Shown one piece after another: positions 34,459 to 44,413 of a stretch of 64,000 nucleotides of DNA. Made by a program: the position numbers and the translations under genes. The notes beneath the pieces were generated by a model. It saw only the letters and a program-made list of their open reading frames with translations. It did not search any database and was not told the DNA's origin. Each line of letters starts with the position of its first letter. The first letter of the stretch is position 1. This DNA is from Calothrix parasitica NIES-267 (GTDB lineage Bacteria; Cyanobacteriota; Cyanobacteriia; Cyanobacteriales; Nostocaceae), in contig NZ_AP018227.1 of the NCBI RefSeq assembly GCF_002368095.1, forward strand, positions 8,110,308-8,174,307, given 5' to 3'.

Positions 34459-37146
34459 TCAGTCAACTTTTTCGGTTTTCTTCTTAGATTTAGTGCTCGA
34501 AGATTTGGAACTAGAAGATTTAGTACTAGAAGATTTCTTCGCACTCGAAGTTTTAGATTTAGTTGTTTTTCGGGTTGATTTACCTTTTGGTGCTTTGCTT
34601 GCTAATAATTCCAGTGCTTTCTCTAAAGTGATGCTTTCTACAGTTTCACCTTCTGGAATCCCAACGTTGGTTTTACCATGCTTAATGTAATTACCATAGG
34701 GTCCTTCATAGATATTCACTGGTTCTTCAGTGTCTGGATGAGAACCTAATTCCCGTAATGGCTTTTTCGATTTACTTCTGCTACCCCGTCCTTTTTTGGG
34801 TTCGGACAATAATTCTAACGCTCTTTCAAAGGTGACGGTAAGTACATCATCACCTGCTTTTAAGGAGCGGTAATCTTTACCATCTTTAGCATTATGAACC
34901 ACATAAGGTCCGAAGCGTCCCAGATTCGCTTGAATGCTAGCACCAGTTTCGGGGTGTTCTCCTAATTTTCTTGGAAGTGCTAGTAAACCAACAGCCATTT
35001 CTACCGTTACGTCTTCTGGATTTACTTTTTTAGGTAGTGAAGCTTGCTTTGGTTTAGGATTTTCTTCAGATTTTTCTCCCAGCTGTACGTAGGGACCATA
35101 AGGACCAATCAGCATGAAAATGGGCTGTGCAGTTTCTGGATGAATACCTACTTGGTCGGGACCCTCAGTTTTTTGCTTGAGTATTTTTTCTACCTTTTCC
35201 GGGTTGAGGTCGGCTGGAGTTAAATCCCGAGGAATAGAAGCCGTAACTACATCATCACCATTCGCTGCTTCTAAATAAGCACCAAATTTACCAATCCGGA
35301 TTTTGACATCTGGGATATTCAAATCCACTGTTCTAGATGCATTGATATCAATTTGGCTTTCTCGTTCCTTAACTAAGGTATCTAGACCTTGTTCCCCCAA
35401 GTAGAATTTTTTGAGGTAAGGTAGCCATTCAGCTTCCCCTGTAGAGATATCATCAAGGGTTTGCTCCATTTTGGAGGTAAAGCTGGGGTCTACGATTTCT
35501 GAGAAATGCGTTTCCAGCAAATTGGTAACGGCGAAAGCTGTAAATGTTGGAGTTAAGGCATTATTGTTTAATTGAGCGTAACCTTTATCGATAATCGTAC
35601 CGATAATGCTCGCATAGGTACTTGGACGACCAATTCCTTCACTTTCCAAGGTTTTCACCAAGGTAGCTTCGGTGTATCTGGCTGGAGGTTGGGTTTCGTG
35701 ACTTACTGTTTCGAGTTGTTTGCAGTTGGGATGATCGCCAACTTTAAGGTTTGGTAAAATGACTTCCTTATCTTCGAGCGCTGCTTCCGGGTCGTCAGAA
35801 CCTTCAACATAAGCGCGTAAAAATCCAGGAAAATCAATTCGCTTACCAGAAGAACGAAAACCAGCATCCTCTACCTGTAAATGCATGGTGATTTGAGTTT
35901 GTTTCGCATCAGCCATTTGACAAGCAACAGTACGCTTCCAAATTAAATCGTAGAGTTGCATTTCCCTACCGCTCAAACCAGTTTCTTGCGGAGTACGGAA
36001 ACTACTACCAGCAGGACGAATCGCTTCGTGTGCTTCTTGAGCGCTTTTAGATTTTGTCGTGTATTTGCGGGGTTGGGGAGAAAGAAATTCTTTACCGTAA
36101 AGCGTTTGTACGCATTCCCTAGCAGCAGTGACTGCTTGCTCCGATAAATGGACGGAGTCAGTACGCATGTAGGTAATATACCCTTGCTCGTAAAGATTTT
36201 GAGCAACTCGCATCGTATCCCTTGCAGAAAGCCTCAATTTGCGGTTGGATTCCTGTTGTAGGGTCGAAGTAGTGAACGGAGGTGCTGGTTTACGAGTGAC
36301 CGGACGCTCATCAAGGTTAACAACCTTCCAAGTTTTATCGGTTATGCGGGCTTTTAGAGCTTCAGCTTCCTCTTCATTAAGTAAAACAACTTTACGACCG
36401 GCGGTAATTTGTCCGGTTGTAGAGTCAAAATCGCTACCAGTAGCGATTTTTGTTCCTCCCAAAGTCACCAATACAGAATTAAATGATTGGTCTTTATTCC
36501 CTTTGGCAGATCCAGGACTCAAAACCGCTTTCAAATCCCAATAGGAACCTTGATTAAAAGCTCGACGTTCCCGCTCTCGCTGGACTAATAATCGTACTGC
36601 TACAGACTGTACTCTTCCAGCAGATAAACCCCAAGCAATTTTCTTCCACAATAAAGGTGAGAGAGTGTAACCAACTAGTCGGTCTAAAATTCGTCGGGTT
36701 TCTTGAGCGCGAACTAATTGCTCGTCTACGGTGCGGGTATTTTTCAGCGCTTTTTTAATGGCTTCAGAAGTAATTTCATGAAATACCATCCGTTTGGTAG
36801 GAACTTTGGGCTTTAATAATTGGAATAAATGCCAACTGATGCTCTCCCCTTCGCGGTCTTCGTCAGTCGCCAAAATCAGTTCGGTTGCTTCCTTCAGCGC
36901 TTGTTTTAGCTGAGTGACAACTTGCTTTTTAGTTTTGGGAACTACATATAACGGTTCAAAATTCGATTCTACATTTACTCCCAACTTCGCCCATTCTTCT
37001 CCTTTTACAGCGGCGGGAATTTCACTAGCAGACTGTGGTAAGTCACGTACATGACCCATCGAAGCTTCTACTCGATAATCTGATGGTAGGTAGTTACGAA
37101 TAGTTTTAGCTTTGGTCGGAGATTCGACAATTACGAGAGTTGACAT
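34459..37146 (-). CDS. topA: DNA topoisomerase I
   Basis: 895 aa type IA topoisomerase. TOPRIM domain at the N-terminus (LVIVESPTKAKTI, ATDEDREGE); catalytic Tyr in GYITYMRTDSVHLS; EAHEAIRP; GIGRPSTYASII. The C-terminal end has several topoisomerase-I repeat domains of the IGKFGAYLEA, IGPYGPYVQLG, LGRFGPYVV and YEGPYGNYIKHG type, without the zinc-finger cysteines of E. coli TopA, and then a Lys/Ser-rich tail (residues ~865-890). Relaxes negative supercoils. Divergent from the gene at 37632 across a long gap. Confidence 0.92.
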   Translation of the reverse strand: MSTLVIVESPTKAKTIRNYLPSDYRVEASMGHVRDLPQSASEIPAAVKGEEWAKLGVNVESNFEPLYVVPKTKKQVVTQLKQALKEATELILATDEDREGESISWHLFQLLKPKVPTKRMVFHEITSEAIKKALKNTRTVDEQLVRAQETRRILDRLVGYTLSPLLWKKIAWGLSAGRVQSVAVRLLVQRERERRAFNQGSYWDLKAVLSPGSAKGNKDQSFNSVLVTLGGTKIATGSDFDSTTGQITAGRKVVLLNEEEAEALKARITDKTWKVVNLDERPVTRKPAPPFTTSTLQQESNRKLRLSARDTMRVAQNLYEQGYITYMRTDSVHLSEQAVTAARECVQTLYGKEFLSPQPRKYTTKSKSAQEAHEAIRPAGSSFRTPQETGLSGREMQLYDLIWKRTVACQMADAKQTQITMHLQVEDAGFRSSGKRIDFPGFLRAYVEGSDDPEAALEDKEVILPNLKVGDHPNCKQLETVSHETQPPARYTEATLVKTLESEGIGRPSTYASIIGTIIDKGYAQLNNNALTPTFTAFAVTNLLETHFSEIVDPSFTSKMEQTLDDISTGEAEWLPYLKKFYLGEQGLDTLVKERESQIDINASRTVDLNIPDVKIRIGKFGAYLEAANGDDVVTASIPRDLTPADLNPEKVEKILKQKTEGPDQVGIHPETAQPIFMLIGPYGPYVQLGEKSEENPKPKQASLPKKVNPEDVTVEMAVGLLALPRKLGEHPETGASIQANLGRFGPYVVHNAKDGKDYRSLKAGDDVLTVTFERALELLSEPKKGRGSRSKSKKPLRELGSHPDTEEPVNIYEGPYGNYIKHGKTNVGIPEGETVESITLEKALELLASKAPKGKSTRKTTKSKTSSAKKSSSTKSSSSKSSSTKSKKKTEKVD

Positions 37147-37631
37147 GGAAATTTCAAGAAAAATATCGCTGTTAGGCTAAACAGTCAAGGTGAGACAATT
37201 GATTATTAATGTGAATTAAACTACGCAACGAGCAAGGCAGTCACTTTTATATAAAATGCCCTGCTTTATCAAAAACCCTATAATAAAAGGGTTTTAGACC
37301 CCGAATGATTGTTAAAAGGCAATTGTTGTGCCCCTCAAATGTAAGATAGTTTAAATCGGGTTATCAACAAAGGCAGTTACTTCAATCTTTAACTTATATT
37401 GGACGTAATTGGCGACTACCATTTTTATTTATCCCTCTTTTTAATAATGAGAACCAATGCTGGTGATACCAGCCGGTAGGCTTACTAGCTAAGAATAATA
37501 AAGGGTTTTCATCCGACGGTTTTATAATTTTTATCATTTTCCATATTTTGCTCTTTTGTTGCCAGTATCTAGCATTGTGCCAAAATAAAATTTAAATAAG
37601 TACCGTATTCCAAACTGATTATTAAAATACG
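37147..37631. other. gap upstream of topA, one hairpin
   Basis: No gene. AAAACCCT-ataataaa-AGGGTTTT (37272-37295) is a perfect 8-bp stem; a second small GCTGG/CCAGC hairpin lies near 37457. These may be part of the topA control region. Confidence 0.5.
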
Positions 37632-37940
37632 ATGACCAGCAAAATTATGAAACCTATTCGTCAAGGTGATGTTATTTTAATTCCCGTCCAGCAAGTAGAA
37701 GGTGAAAAGCTCAGTCACCTTACTTTAGCTGAAGGAGAAGTGACTGGACACAAACATCGTATTTCGGAAGGTGAAGCACAATTATATACAGATGATTCGC
37801 AATTGTATTTAAGTATTTTTTCGGCTAAAGCAGTTTTATCCCATGAGGAGCATAATTCTGTTTACATATCTCAAGGTAACTGGATAGTAAGAATTCAGCG
37901 CGAATATGAACCTGAAGGATGGCGCTATGTTGCCGACTAA
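37632..37940 (+). CDS. conserved small protein with His-rich strand motif
   Basis: 102 aa; ATG at 37647 (MKPIRQGDVILIPV) is an equally good start. Beta-rich: RQGDVILIPV, GEVTGHKHRIS, QLYLSIF, VLSHEEHNSVYISQGNWIVRIQREYEPEGWR. The two histidine pairs (GHKH and HEEH) on facing strands suggest a small metal-binding barrel. Similar QREY-type proteins occur near metallopeptide and RNA-repair loci (memory, not shown). Single gene, terminator-like hairpin 17 bp downstream. Confidence 0.6.
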   Translation: MTSKIMKPIRQGDVILIPVQQVEGEKLSHLTLAEGEVTGHKHRISEGEAQLYTDDSQLYLSIFSAKAVLSHEEHNSVYISQGNWIVRIQREYEPEGWRYVAD

Positions 37941-37956
37941 AACACTTGCAAGTAAT

Positions 37957-38053
37957 AAAATATCCGGCTTTGGGTTTTGTCTTTCAGGCGCAACCCCCAT
38001 CACTTTGGGTTTTCTCCGAAATATATCTTCAGAAGCTGGATATTTTATTTTTT
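37957..38053 (+). terminator. long imperfect hairpin downstream of 37632 gene
   Basis: AAAATATCCGGCTT and AAGCTGGATATTTT pair over 14 bp with one G-T position, enclosing ~60 nt; a T-rich tract follows. Probable terminator. Confidence 0.5.
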
Positions 38054-38494
38054 GGGTCTCCCTAACGACCAATTTTAATCGTATTTGTGGTTTCAAATTT
38101 TTATTAGCTGGCTGTTTATTAATTGAATTTCAGTGGCAATAAAAAATTTAGGAAAAGCACGGAAAATATACTTAAAAATTATCAAAGTAGTAAATAGTAA
38201 GAAAAACTCAAATTCACCAATAATGTGAATTTAAATTTTTATGAATCTTTTTTTTACCATTTCTTAAATTAAGCAAGGTAAATACAAAAAAACAATTGTA
38301 TTTAAGTATCAAAATGATAGCAAAATTTTATACTTACTATTTTGCTACGTATATTAAGGAAAATATTTCACATTCTTAGTAGATTCAAATAAGCCAATAA
38401 CCGCAAAAAAGTTGTGGTAGGATAATCCAGGAGAAGTACGTTCGGTAATTGTGTTCTTGTTATTAAGTAAAAGTCGCAATCAGCTTTCCGGATG

Positions 38495-38527
38495 TCTCCT
38501 CTGCACGGTTGGATTCTGGAGAGTCTC
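38495..38527 (+). promoter_or_regulatory. hairpin masking the rbp ribosome site
   Basis: TCTCC (38495-38499) is complementary to GGAGA (38518-38522), which is the Shine-Dalgarno located 5 nt before the rbp ATG at 38528. The helix would hide it. A fold that opens at low or high temperature would suit a cold-inducible rbp; the effect is inference. The gap 37941-38494 has no gene. Confidence 0.45.
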
Positions 38528-38812
38528 ATGTCAATATACGTTGGAAATTTATCATACGATGTTACTCAGGAAGAACTTGGCAAAGTATTTGCTGAGTACG
38601 GTAGTGTGAAGCGCGTTCAGTTACCTACTGATAGGGAAACTGGCAGGTCAAGAGGTTTCGGTTTTGTAGAAATGGAATCGGAAGACGCAGAAGGTTCAGC
38701 TATTGAAGCTCTTGATGGAGCTGAATGGATGGGTCGCGTAATGAAGGTCAATAAAGCAAGACCTCGTGAAGACCGAGGTAATAGACGCTCTGGTGGTGGA
38801 AGTTGGGGTTAG
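38528..38812 (+). CDS. rbp: RNA-binding protein with one RRM (cold-inducible type)
   Basis: 94 aa from ATG 38528 with a GGAG-type ribosome site; earlier in-frame starts lie in the leader. Single RRM: RNP2 MSIYVGNLSYDVT and RNP1 RSRGFGFVEME, followed by a short Arg/Gly-rich tail (RPREDRGNRRSGGGSWG). This is the cyanobacterial rbp family, often induced by cold and involved in mRNA localisation near thylakoids. The long 5' UTR is usual for the family and is discussed separately. Confidence 0.88.
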   Translation: MSIYVGNLSYDVTQEELGKVFAEYGSVKRVQLPTDRETGRSRGFGFVEMESEDAEGSAIEALDGAEWMGRVMKVNKARPREDRGNRRSGGGSWG

Positions 38813-39744
38813 TTGCAACCTAAAATTTCGCTAATAGTTGAAGAATATTGGTCAAGAAAACTTGCTTCTTTGTAGTAGTATTTATCTGTTTTCAGAAATT
38901 TATTTTGTAACAGGTTGTGAGTTGAAATCTTGGAGCCAAAATTGACATTGTTTACCTAGTCAATTCTGTTAAACTATATGGTCTAATTCTGATTAGCAGA
39001 ACTTGAAACAATAGCATAATTAGAAATTAAGATATGCGGTAGATGTTGTAAAATGCAGCATCTTGACCTAATTCATCTACATTATCTTAATATTAAAGGT
39101 GTCGGCTCTAGTATTGTAGCTTAAGAAAGCTTTAGTATTATTCCTGTATGTGAATGAAATAATATTTATTATGAGTTAGGGGTAATCTATCATGGAATAT
39201 CCCTAATTATTATTTTTCAGGTTAAGTCTCTACTTTGAGAATTGTAAGTGTAAACAGAAAGTAGGGAATAAAATTATAGCAGTTTTCAGCTAAGTCCAAT
39301 AAACTCGTACCTCACTCCTGTTATTACACCCCTTAATAAGGAGAGGGGAAGGGATGAGGTTAATCCGTATTTAATCAAGGGTGGAAACCGCTGTAATCTG
39401 CAAGAAAGCATTCTAGATTTTGAAAAATATTTAATTTAACTGAGAACTATTAAATTAATACTGAGTATTAATTTAATATTGATAATTTAAGAAAATACTG
39501 GATTTTAAAGTCCTGAAGCTAAACTTTTCATCAAAAACCTTTGATGTAACTATAGACTACTATCGTATAATTTCAGGAAATTGTGGTTTTTATGGTGTTT
39601 TTACGTAGCCATTACAATTATTTCAAATTTAAATAATCGCATTTTTATCTAAGTAAGCATCTAAATTTTATACTTTTTTATGTAAATAGAGGATATCGTT
39701 GATTTAATAAGTAAATTTTTCGATATTGATTGATTTAAAAGTCT
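38813..39744. other. 932-bp gap downstream of rbp
   Basis: No gene. It contains a stem-loop at 39027-39090 (TTAAGAT...GGTAGATG pairing with CATCTACATTATCTTAA, terminator-like but 210 bp past the stop) and a complete MITE-like element at 39273-39397. The remaining sequence is AT-rich. Confidence 0.55.
39273..39397 (+). mobile_element. MITE-like element, copy 3 (complete)
   Basis: 125 bp. Left arm ATTATAGCAGTTTTCAG, right arm inverted as ATTACAGCGGTTTCCAC; core CACCCCTTAATAAGGAGAGGGGAAGGG, then GATGAGGTT. Same layout as copies 1, 2 and 4. Confidence 0.7.
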
Positions 39745-40671
39745 ATGTTACATCCGAAAGTTACAATTATAGTTGTGCCACACCAATGCTTTGACCATAC
39801 TCAAAAGTCCCTTGAAAGCATTTATAAATACACAAATATTCCTTTTAAACTAATTTACATAGACGGTTACACACCTAAACATCATCAACAATATCTTGAA
39901 AAGCAATCCCAAATTAAAGGATTTCGCTTAATACGTACAGATAAATATGTATCTCCCAATCAAGCACGTAATATCGGCTTGAAACACGTAGATACTGAAT
40001 ATGTTGTTTTTCTCAATAACGATGTAGTAGTTACTAATGGTTGGTTAAATTCTTTGATAAACTGCATTCAAGAAACGAATGCTTCAGTAGTTACCCCTGT
40101 TTGCTTACAAGGAGAAAAGCAACTGATTCATTTTGCTGGGGGTAGTTTAGAATTCAAATACAAGAATGGAAATCTAGATTTATTTGATGAAAGGTTGTTT
40201 ATTAATGATTGTTTTGATAAAGTAAAACCTTTATTGCAGCGTAAGCCCACACAAATAATCAATTTTAATTGTTTTTTAGCACGCACATCTATCTTTTCAA
40301 AAATAGGTAATTTAGATGAGAATCTAATGAACTGTGCCCAAGATATTGATTTTTGTTTATCGGTATTTACAGTAGGTGGAAATATTTATATAGAACCGCA
40401 AAGTATTGTTAATTATTTTCCAGTTACAGAATTGAAATTATCAGATACCCCTTACTACATGTTAGTTTGGAATTATGTTTGGAAGCGTAGAAGCGTTAAT
40501 CATTTTCAAGAAAAATGGGGATTAACAAAAGATGCGACGTTTACAATCAATCTTCTTGAAAAAGTAAGCCAACATTCTAATTTACCATTTCAGTCACTAA
40601 AAGAGTTCATCAAGCCACTGCTGGCTAATGAAAATGCTTTTATAAACAATACGAGCTTCAAGCGTTCGTGA
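39745..40671 (+). CDS. family 2 glycosyltransferase
   Basis: 308 aa. GT-A fold: TIIVVPHQCFDHTQKSLESIY at the start, then NQARNIGLKH and VVFLNNDVVV where the D-x-D metal site is N-N-D; in GT2 enzymes NND is a usual variant. The C-terminal half reads FNCFLARTSIFSKIGNLDEN and DIDFCLSVFTVG, typical of the acceptor part. Soluble, no signal peptide or TM helix. Substrate not predictable. It has no sugar-gene neighbours in the window, so it may be a lone orphan. Confidence 0.8.
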   Translation: MLHPKVTIIVVPHQCFDHTQKSLESIYKYTNIPFKLIYIDGYTPKHHQQYLEKQSQIKGFRLIRTDKYVSPNQARNIGLKHVDTEYVVFLNNDVVVTNGWLNSLINCIQETNASVVTPVCLQGEKQLIHFAGGSLEFKYKNGNLDLFDERLFINDCFDKVKPLLQRKPTQIINFNCFLARTSIFSKIGNLDENLMNCAQDIDFCLSVFTVGGNIYIEPQSIVNYFPVTELKLSDTPYYMLVWNYVWKRRSVNHFQEKWGLTKDATFTINLLEKVSQHSNLPFQSLKEFIKPLLANENAFINNTSFKRS

Positions 40672-40758
40672 AACAGTATTCTTGATGACTGTATTTAGTG
40701 GTTAAAAATTTACTCCACTAATAAAGTTCACCAATATTAACTGCATTTACAGCAAAAG

Positions 40759-41016
40759 CTACCACTTCAAAAATGCAGCTTCAACTCCTTTTTCTCGTCT
40801 AATTTTGCCATCTTTCTCAAACCAAGCAATTATTTGCTGTGTGGTTAACTCTTCAACAGCAATATTGTTTTCTTTCGCGATTTCCTGCAATACTCTTAAT
40901 GAAGAAATTGTCAATCGAGTTAAAAACTTTTCTGGAGAAGAAAGTAGAGCCGCATCAACTTTTGCTGATTCTTCCAAAGACAAAAATTGTGTAGTTGGTT
41001 GCTGTTGAAAGTCCAT
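40759..41016 (-). CDS. conserved hypothetical protein (85 aa)
   Basis: 85 aa: MDFQQQPTTQFLSLEESAKVDAALLSSPEKFLTRLTISSLRVLQEIA, then ENNIAVEELTTQQIIAWFEKDGKIRREKG. A helical small protein with a Leu/Ser heptad-like region, ending KW. It resembles a cyanobacterial family of unknown function from memory. Lies 98 bp after sufR on the same strand, perhaps in its transcript. Confidence 0.6.
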   Translation of the reverse strand: MDFQQQPTTQFLSLEESAKVDAALLSSPEKFLTRLTISSLRVLQEIAKENNIAVEELTTQQIIAWFEKDGKIRREKGVEAAFLKW

Positions 41017-41114
41017 AATTTGTATCTATCCAGCTATATCAATTAACAATAATGAGCATCAATTATTGTAGACTAATAATTGTTAATTGCTAAGTGTTAA
41101 TTGCTAACTGCTCG

Positions 41115-41780
41115 CTATTTCCGCGCTTCTAACAAATAACCGCAGCGATGTTCTCCATCAATTATCCAGTGCGTACGCTCTACCTTACAGTCTGGTAAAA
41201 CAGCAGCAAACATTTCAAGTTCATGACCGCAAACGCTGGGGAATGATTCTGCGACATTAGAAATTGCACAGTTGTGTTCCAAAAAAATAAATTTATCTTC
41301 TGTTTCTAAAGCCTCTCCTTCAACAGGATGATATTCTGCCATAAAGCCTTCAGCTTTTCTCAATTCTACTAAAGTCGCTACCCTCTCTTGAAGGGAACCG
41401 TTACCTAAGTGTTGGCGATATTCTTCAGCTTTACGCTGCCATTGTTTCTGTAGAATTGAACTAACTTGGTCTCGTCCTACTGTTTCTGCTAAAGTGTCAA
41501 GTAAGGAAACGGTAAATTTACCGTAACTGTCACCAACTTCTCGACGCAAGCGTTCTTTACCTTTATCACTTAATTGATAAAAATGTTGAGGTCGTCCCAT
41601 TCCTATTTGTTCGGAGGAATAAATAATTAGCTCTTCACCCTCCAAATCTTTTAAATGACGACGAATCGCTTGAGGGCTAACTTTTAAGGCTGTAGAAAGC
41701 CTCATTGCTGTAGCCCGAAATTCTTTGAGCAGATATTTCAAGATATCTTGTTTAGTTGAGGACTGCTGGGTAGTTTCCAT
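41115..41780 (-). CDS. sufR: SufR, Fe-S-sensing repressor of suf operon
   Basis: 221 aa. N-terminal winged helix (KQDILKYLLKEFRATAMRLSTALKVSPQAIRRHLKDLEGEELI) and a C-terminal cysteine set (NCAI, SVCGHE, LPDCKVE, HRCGYLLEA) that holds the Fe-S cluster in relatives. When loaded it represses its own gene and sufBCDS; apo form releases under iron or oxidative stress. Divergently transcribed from sufB; the 228-bp interval contains two CAAC-N6-GTTG sites that fit its operator. Confidence 0.9.
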   Translation of the reverse strand: METTQQSSTKQDILKYLLKEFRATAMRLSTALKVSPQAIRRHLKDLEGEELIIYSSEQIGMGRPQHFYQLSDKGKERLRREVGDSYGKFTVSLLDTLAETVGRDQVSSILQKQWQRKAEEYRQHLGNGSLQERVATLVELRKAEGFMAEYHPVEGEALETEDKFIFLEHNCAISNVAESFPSVCGHELEMFAAVLPDCKVERTHWIIDGEHRCGYLLEARK

Positions 41781-41817
41781 CGTCGCCCTAAAAATATTAA
41801 AGAAATTTTCACTTTGA

Positions 41818-41831
41818 CAACATCATTGTTG
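41818..41831. promoter_or_regulatory. SufR operator 1 (CAAC-N6-GTTG)
   Basis: CAAC-atcatt-GTTG, a perfect inverted repeat of the SufR consensus, 38 bp before the sufR start codon; suited to autorepression. Confidence 0.75.
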
Positions 41832-41863
41832 TTAATCTAGCGTAAAATGAAGATACATTAAAA

Positions 41864-41877
41864 CAACAACCAAGTTG
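41864..41877. promoter_or_regulatory. SufR operator 2 (CAAC-N6-GTTG)
   Basis: CAAC-aaccaa-GTTG, the second perfect site, 46 bp from the first and 131 bp upstream of sufB. A weaker CAACAACATTGTAAC lies near 41887. Confidence 0.75.
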
Positions 41878-42008
41878 TTTTAGTCTTCAACAACATTGTA
41901 ACAGTCACGTGACTTAGAGTCACGCGCTTGATGGGAATTAGTATCTAATCACCCGTCTCCAGCCTTAAAGAGAGTTCTAAAAAAGCCAGCGAAGCGAGAA
42001 TATTAGCG

Positions 42009-43445
42009 ATGACTTCCACCGTCAACACCTTAGTCAACCAGCCCTACAAGTACGGTTTCGTTACCGACATTGAGACAGACACCATACCTCGCGGATTAAA
42101 CGAGGACGTGGTTCGCATGATTAGTGCGAAGAAAAACGAGCCGGAATTTATGCTGGAGTTTCGACTCAAAGCTTACCGTCAATGGCTCAAAATGACGGAA
42201 CCAGATTGGGCTAGCGTTGGTTATCCTGCGATTGATTATCAAGATATTATTTATTATTCTGCACCCAAGCAAAGCGCAAAAAAGAAAAGTTTAGATGAAG
42301 TAGACCCGACTTTATTGGAAACCTTTGAAAAATTGGGTATTCCGCTGTCGGAGCAGAAGCGTTTGGCAAATGTTGCTGTAGATGCAATTTTCGATAGTGT
42401 TTCGGTAGCGACTACTTTTAAAGAGAAGCTGGCTGAAGAAGGTGTTATATTTTGCTCGATTTCCGAAGCTTTACAAGAACATCCGGAATTGATCAAAAAG
42501 TATCTGGGAAGCGTGGTTCCCATTGCCGATAATTACTTTGCAGCTTTGAATGCTGCGGTTTTCAGCGATGGTTCTTTCGTATTTATTCCTAAAGGCGTAA
42601 AATGTCCGATGGAATTATCTACTTATTTTCGCATCAATAATGGCGATACCGGACAGTTTGAGCGTACTTTAATTGTTGCTGAAGAAGACAGTTACGTTTC
42701 TTATCTCGAAGGCTGTACCGCTCCGATGTACGATAGCAATCAGCTACATGCTGCGGTTGTGGAGCTTGTAACCCTAGATAATGCTGAAATTAAGTATTCT
42801 ACGGTGCAAAACTGGTATGCGGGAGATGAAAATGGTAAAGGTGGAATTTACAACTTTGTGACCAAGCGCGGTTTATGTAAAGGAAAGAATTCTAAAATCT
42901 CTTGGACTCAGGTAGAAACTGGTTCAGCTATTACCTGGAAGTATCCTAGTTGTGTTTTAGTCGGGGATAATTCAGTTGGTGAATTTTATTCGGTAGCGCT
43001 AACTAATAATATGCAGCAAGCCGACACCGGAACCAAAATGGTTCATGTTGGTAAAAATACTCGTTCTACAATTATTTCTAAAGGAATTTCTGCGGGTAAA
43101 TCTAGTAACAGCTATCGGGGTTTGGTGAAAGTGAATCCCAAAGCTGACGGAGCTAGAAATTATTCTCAATGCGACTCAATGTTGATTGGAGATAACGCTC
43201 ACGCGAATACTTTTCCTTATATTCAAGTACAGAATAATGCTGGAAAAGTAGAACATGAAGCTTCAACTTCCAAGATTGGGGAAGACCAATTATTTTACTT
43301 CTCTCAACGGGGTATTTCCGCAGAAGATGCAATTGCAATGATGATTAGCGGTTTTTGCAAGGATGTGTTTAACCAGCTACCAATGGAATTTGCTGTGGAA
43401 GCTGATAAATTGTTGAGTTTGAAGTTGGAAGGAAGTGTTGGATAG
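42009..43445 (+). CDS. sufB: Fe-S cluster assembly scaffold SufB
   Basis: 478 aa, full family length. Scaffold of the SufBC2D complex, the main Fe-S assembly system of cyanobacteria, cytoplasmic. Landmarks: the conserved body from [81 protein letters not shown], and the C-terminal [12 protein letters not shown]...MISGFCKDV. First gene of the suf operon. Confidence 0.95.
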   Translation: MTSTVNTLVNQPYKYGFVTDIETDTIPRGLNEDVVRMISAKKNEPEFMLEFRLKAYRQWLKMTEPDWASVGYPAIDYQDIIYYSAPKQSAKKKSLDEVDPTLLETFEKLGIPLSEQKRLANVAVDAIFDSVSVATTFKEKLAEEGVIFCSISEALQEHPELIKKYLGSVVPIADNYFAALNAAVFSDGSFVFIPKGVKCPMELSTYFRINNGDTGQFERTLIVAEEDSYVSYLEGCTAPMYDSNQLHAAVVELVTLDNAEIKYSTVQNWYAGDENGKGGIYNFVTKRGLCKGKNSKISWTQVETGSAITWKYPSCVLVGDNSVGEFYSVALTNNMQQADTGTKMVHVGKNTRSTIISKGISAGKSSNSYRGLVKVNPKADGARNYSQCDSMLIGDNAHANTFPYIQVQNNAGKVEHEASTSKIGEDQLFYFSQRGISAEDAIAMMISGFCKDVFNQLPMEFAVEADKLLSLKLEGSVG

Positions 43446-43504
43446 GAAAGAGAGATGGGGGGATGAGGAGATGGGGAGATGGGGAGAAATAATTCCTAAC
43501 TCCC

Positions 43505-43533
43505 GTAGAGATGTAGCGCTGCTACGTCTCTAC
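43505..43533. repeat. palindromic TAGAGATGTAGC repeat
   Basis: GTAGAGATGTAGC-gct-GCTACGTCTCTAC: 12 of 13 bp stem. Related TAGAGACGT fragments lie near 26783, 29476, 58730 and 58966. Confidence 0.7.
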
Positions 43534-43543
43534 AATTATTAAT

Positions 43544-43600
43544 CCGTCTTGGAAAGTTTGGAGGACGGAGACCGACACCCCCAACTTTCCGCAAAATCTG
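43544..43600 (+). repeat. intergenic repeat A of suf operon
   Basis: CCGTCTTGGAAAGTTTGGAGGACGGAGACCGACACCC...CAACTTTCC; hairpin pairing GGAAAGTT with AACTTTCC. A related copy sits in the sufD-sufS gap. Confidence 0.65.
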
Positions 43601-43624
43601 TAATTTAAAATCTAAAATCTAAAG

Positions 43625-44413
43625 ATGATTATTGAAAATAGCAAGGTTGTGCTGTCAGTCAAAGATTTGACAGCTAATGTTGATGGAAATCAAATCCTTA
43701 AGGGTGTGAATCTTGAGGTACGTGCTGGTGAAGTTCATGCGATTATGGGACCGAATGGTTCTGGGAAAAGTACGTTTTCTAAAGTTTTAGCGGGACACCC
43801 AAGTTATGAAGTGACTGGTGGTGAAGTAGTTTTCCAGAAAGAAAATCTTTTGGAACTCGAACCAGAAGAACGCGCTAGAAATGGTGTATTTTTAGCTTTT
43901 CAATATCCTTTGGAAATACCTGGTGTCAGTAATTTAGACTTTTTGCGGGTAGCTTACAATTCTCGACGTAAAGCGCAAGGTTTAGAAGAAGTTGATGCTT
44001 TTGATTTTGATGACTTGGTAGAGGAAAAGTTAGAAGTCGTGAAAATGGATTCTACTTTTCTGAGTCGGAGTTTAAATGAAGGCTTTTCCGGTGGTGAGAA
44101 AAAGCGTAATGAAATTTTGCAAATGGCTCTTTTGGAACCTGATTTAGCGATTTTAGATGAAACCGATTCTGGTTTGGATATTGACGCATTGAAAATTGTG
44201 GCAAATGGGGTTAATCAGCTAGCGAATGAAGAAAACGCTACAGTTATGATTACCCACTACCAGCGTTTGCTCGATTATATCGTGCCAGATTTCGTTCACG
44301 TAATGGCAAAAGGTCAGATTATCAAATCTGGTGGAAAAGAATTAGCTTTAGAATTAGAATCTCGCGGTTACGACTGGATTTTAGAAGAAGCTGGTGTTGA
44401 GGTGGGAGCATGA
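43625..44413 (+). CDS. sufC: SufC ABC-type ATPase
   Basis: 262 aa. ATPase of SufBC2D. Walker [10 protein letters not shown] (near residue 40), Q-loop [12 protein letters not shown], signature [10 protein letters not shown], Walker [13 protein letters not shown] and the H-loop MITHYQR are all present. Starts 180 bp after sufB, across a repeat block; its end overlaps sufD by ATGA. Confidence 0.95.
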   Translation: MIIENSKVVLSVKDLTANVDGNQILKGVNLEVRAGEVHAIMGPNGSGKSTFSKVLAGHPSYEVTGGEVVFQKENLLELEPEERARNGVFLAFQYPLEIPGVSNLDFLRVAYNSRRKAQGLEEVDAFDFDDLVEEKLEVVKMDSTFLSRSLNEGFSGGEKKRNEILQMALLEPDLAILDETDSGLDIDALKIVANGVNQLANEENATVMITHYQRLLDYIVPDFVHVMAKGQIIKSGGKELALELESRGYDWILEEAGVEVGA

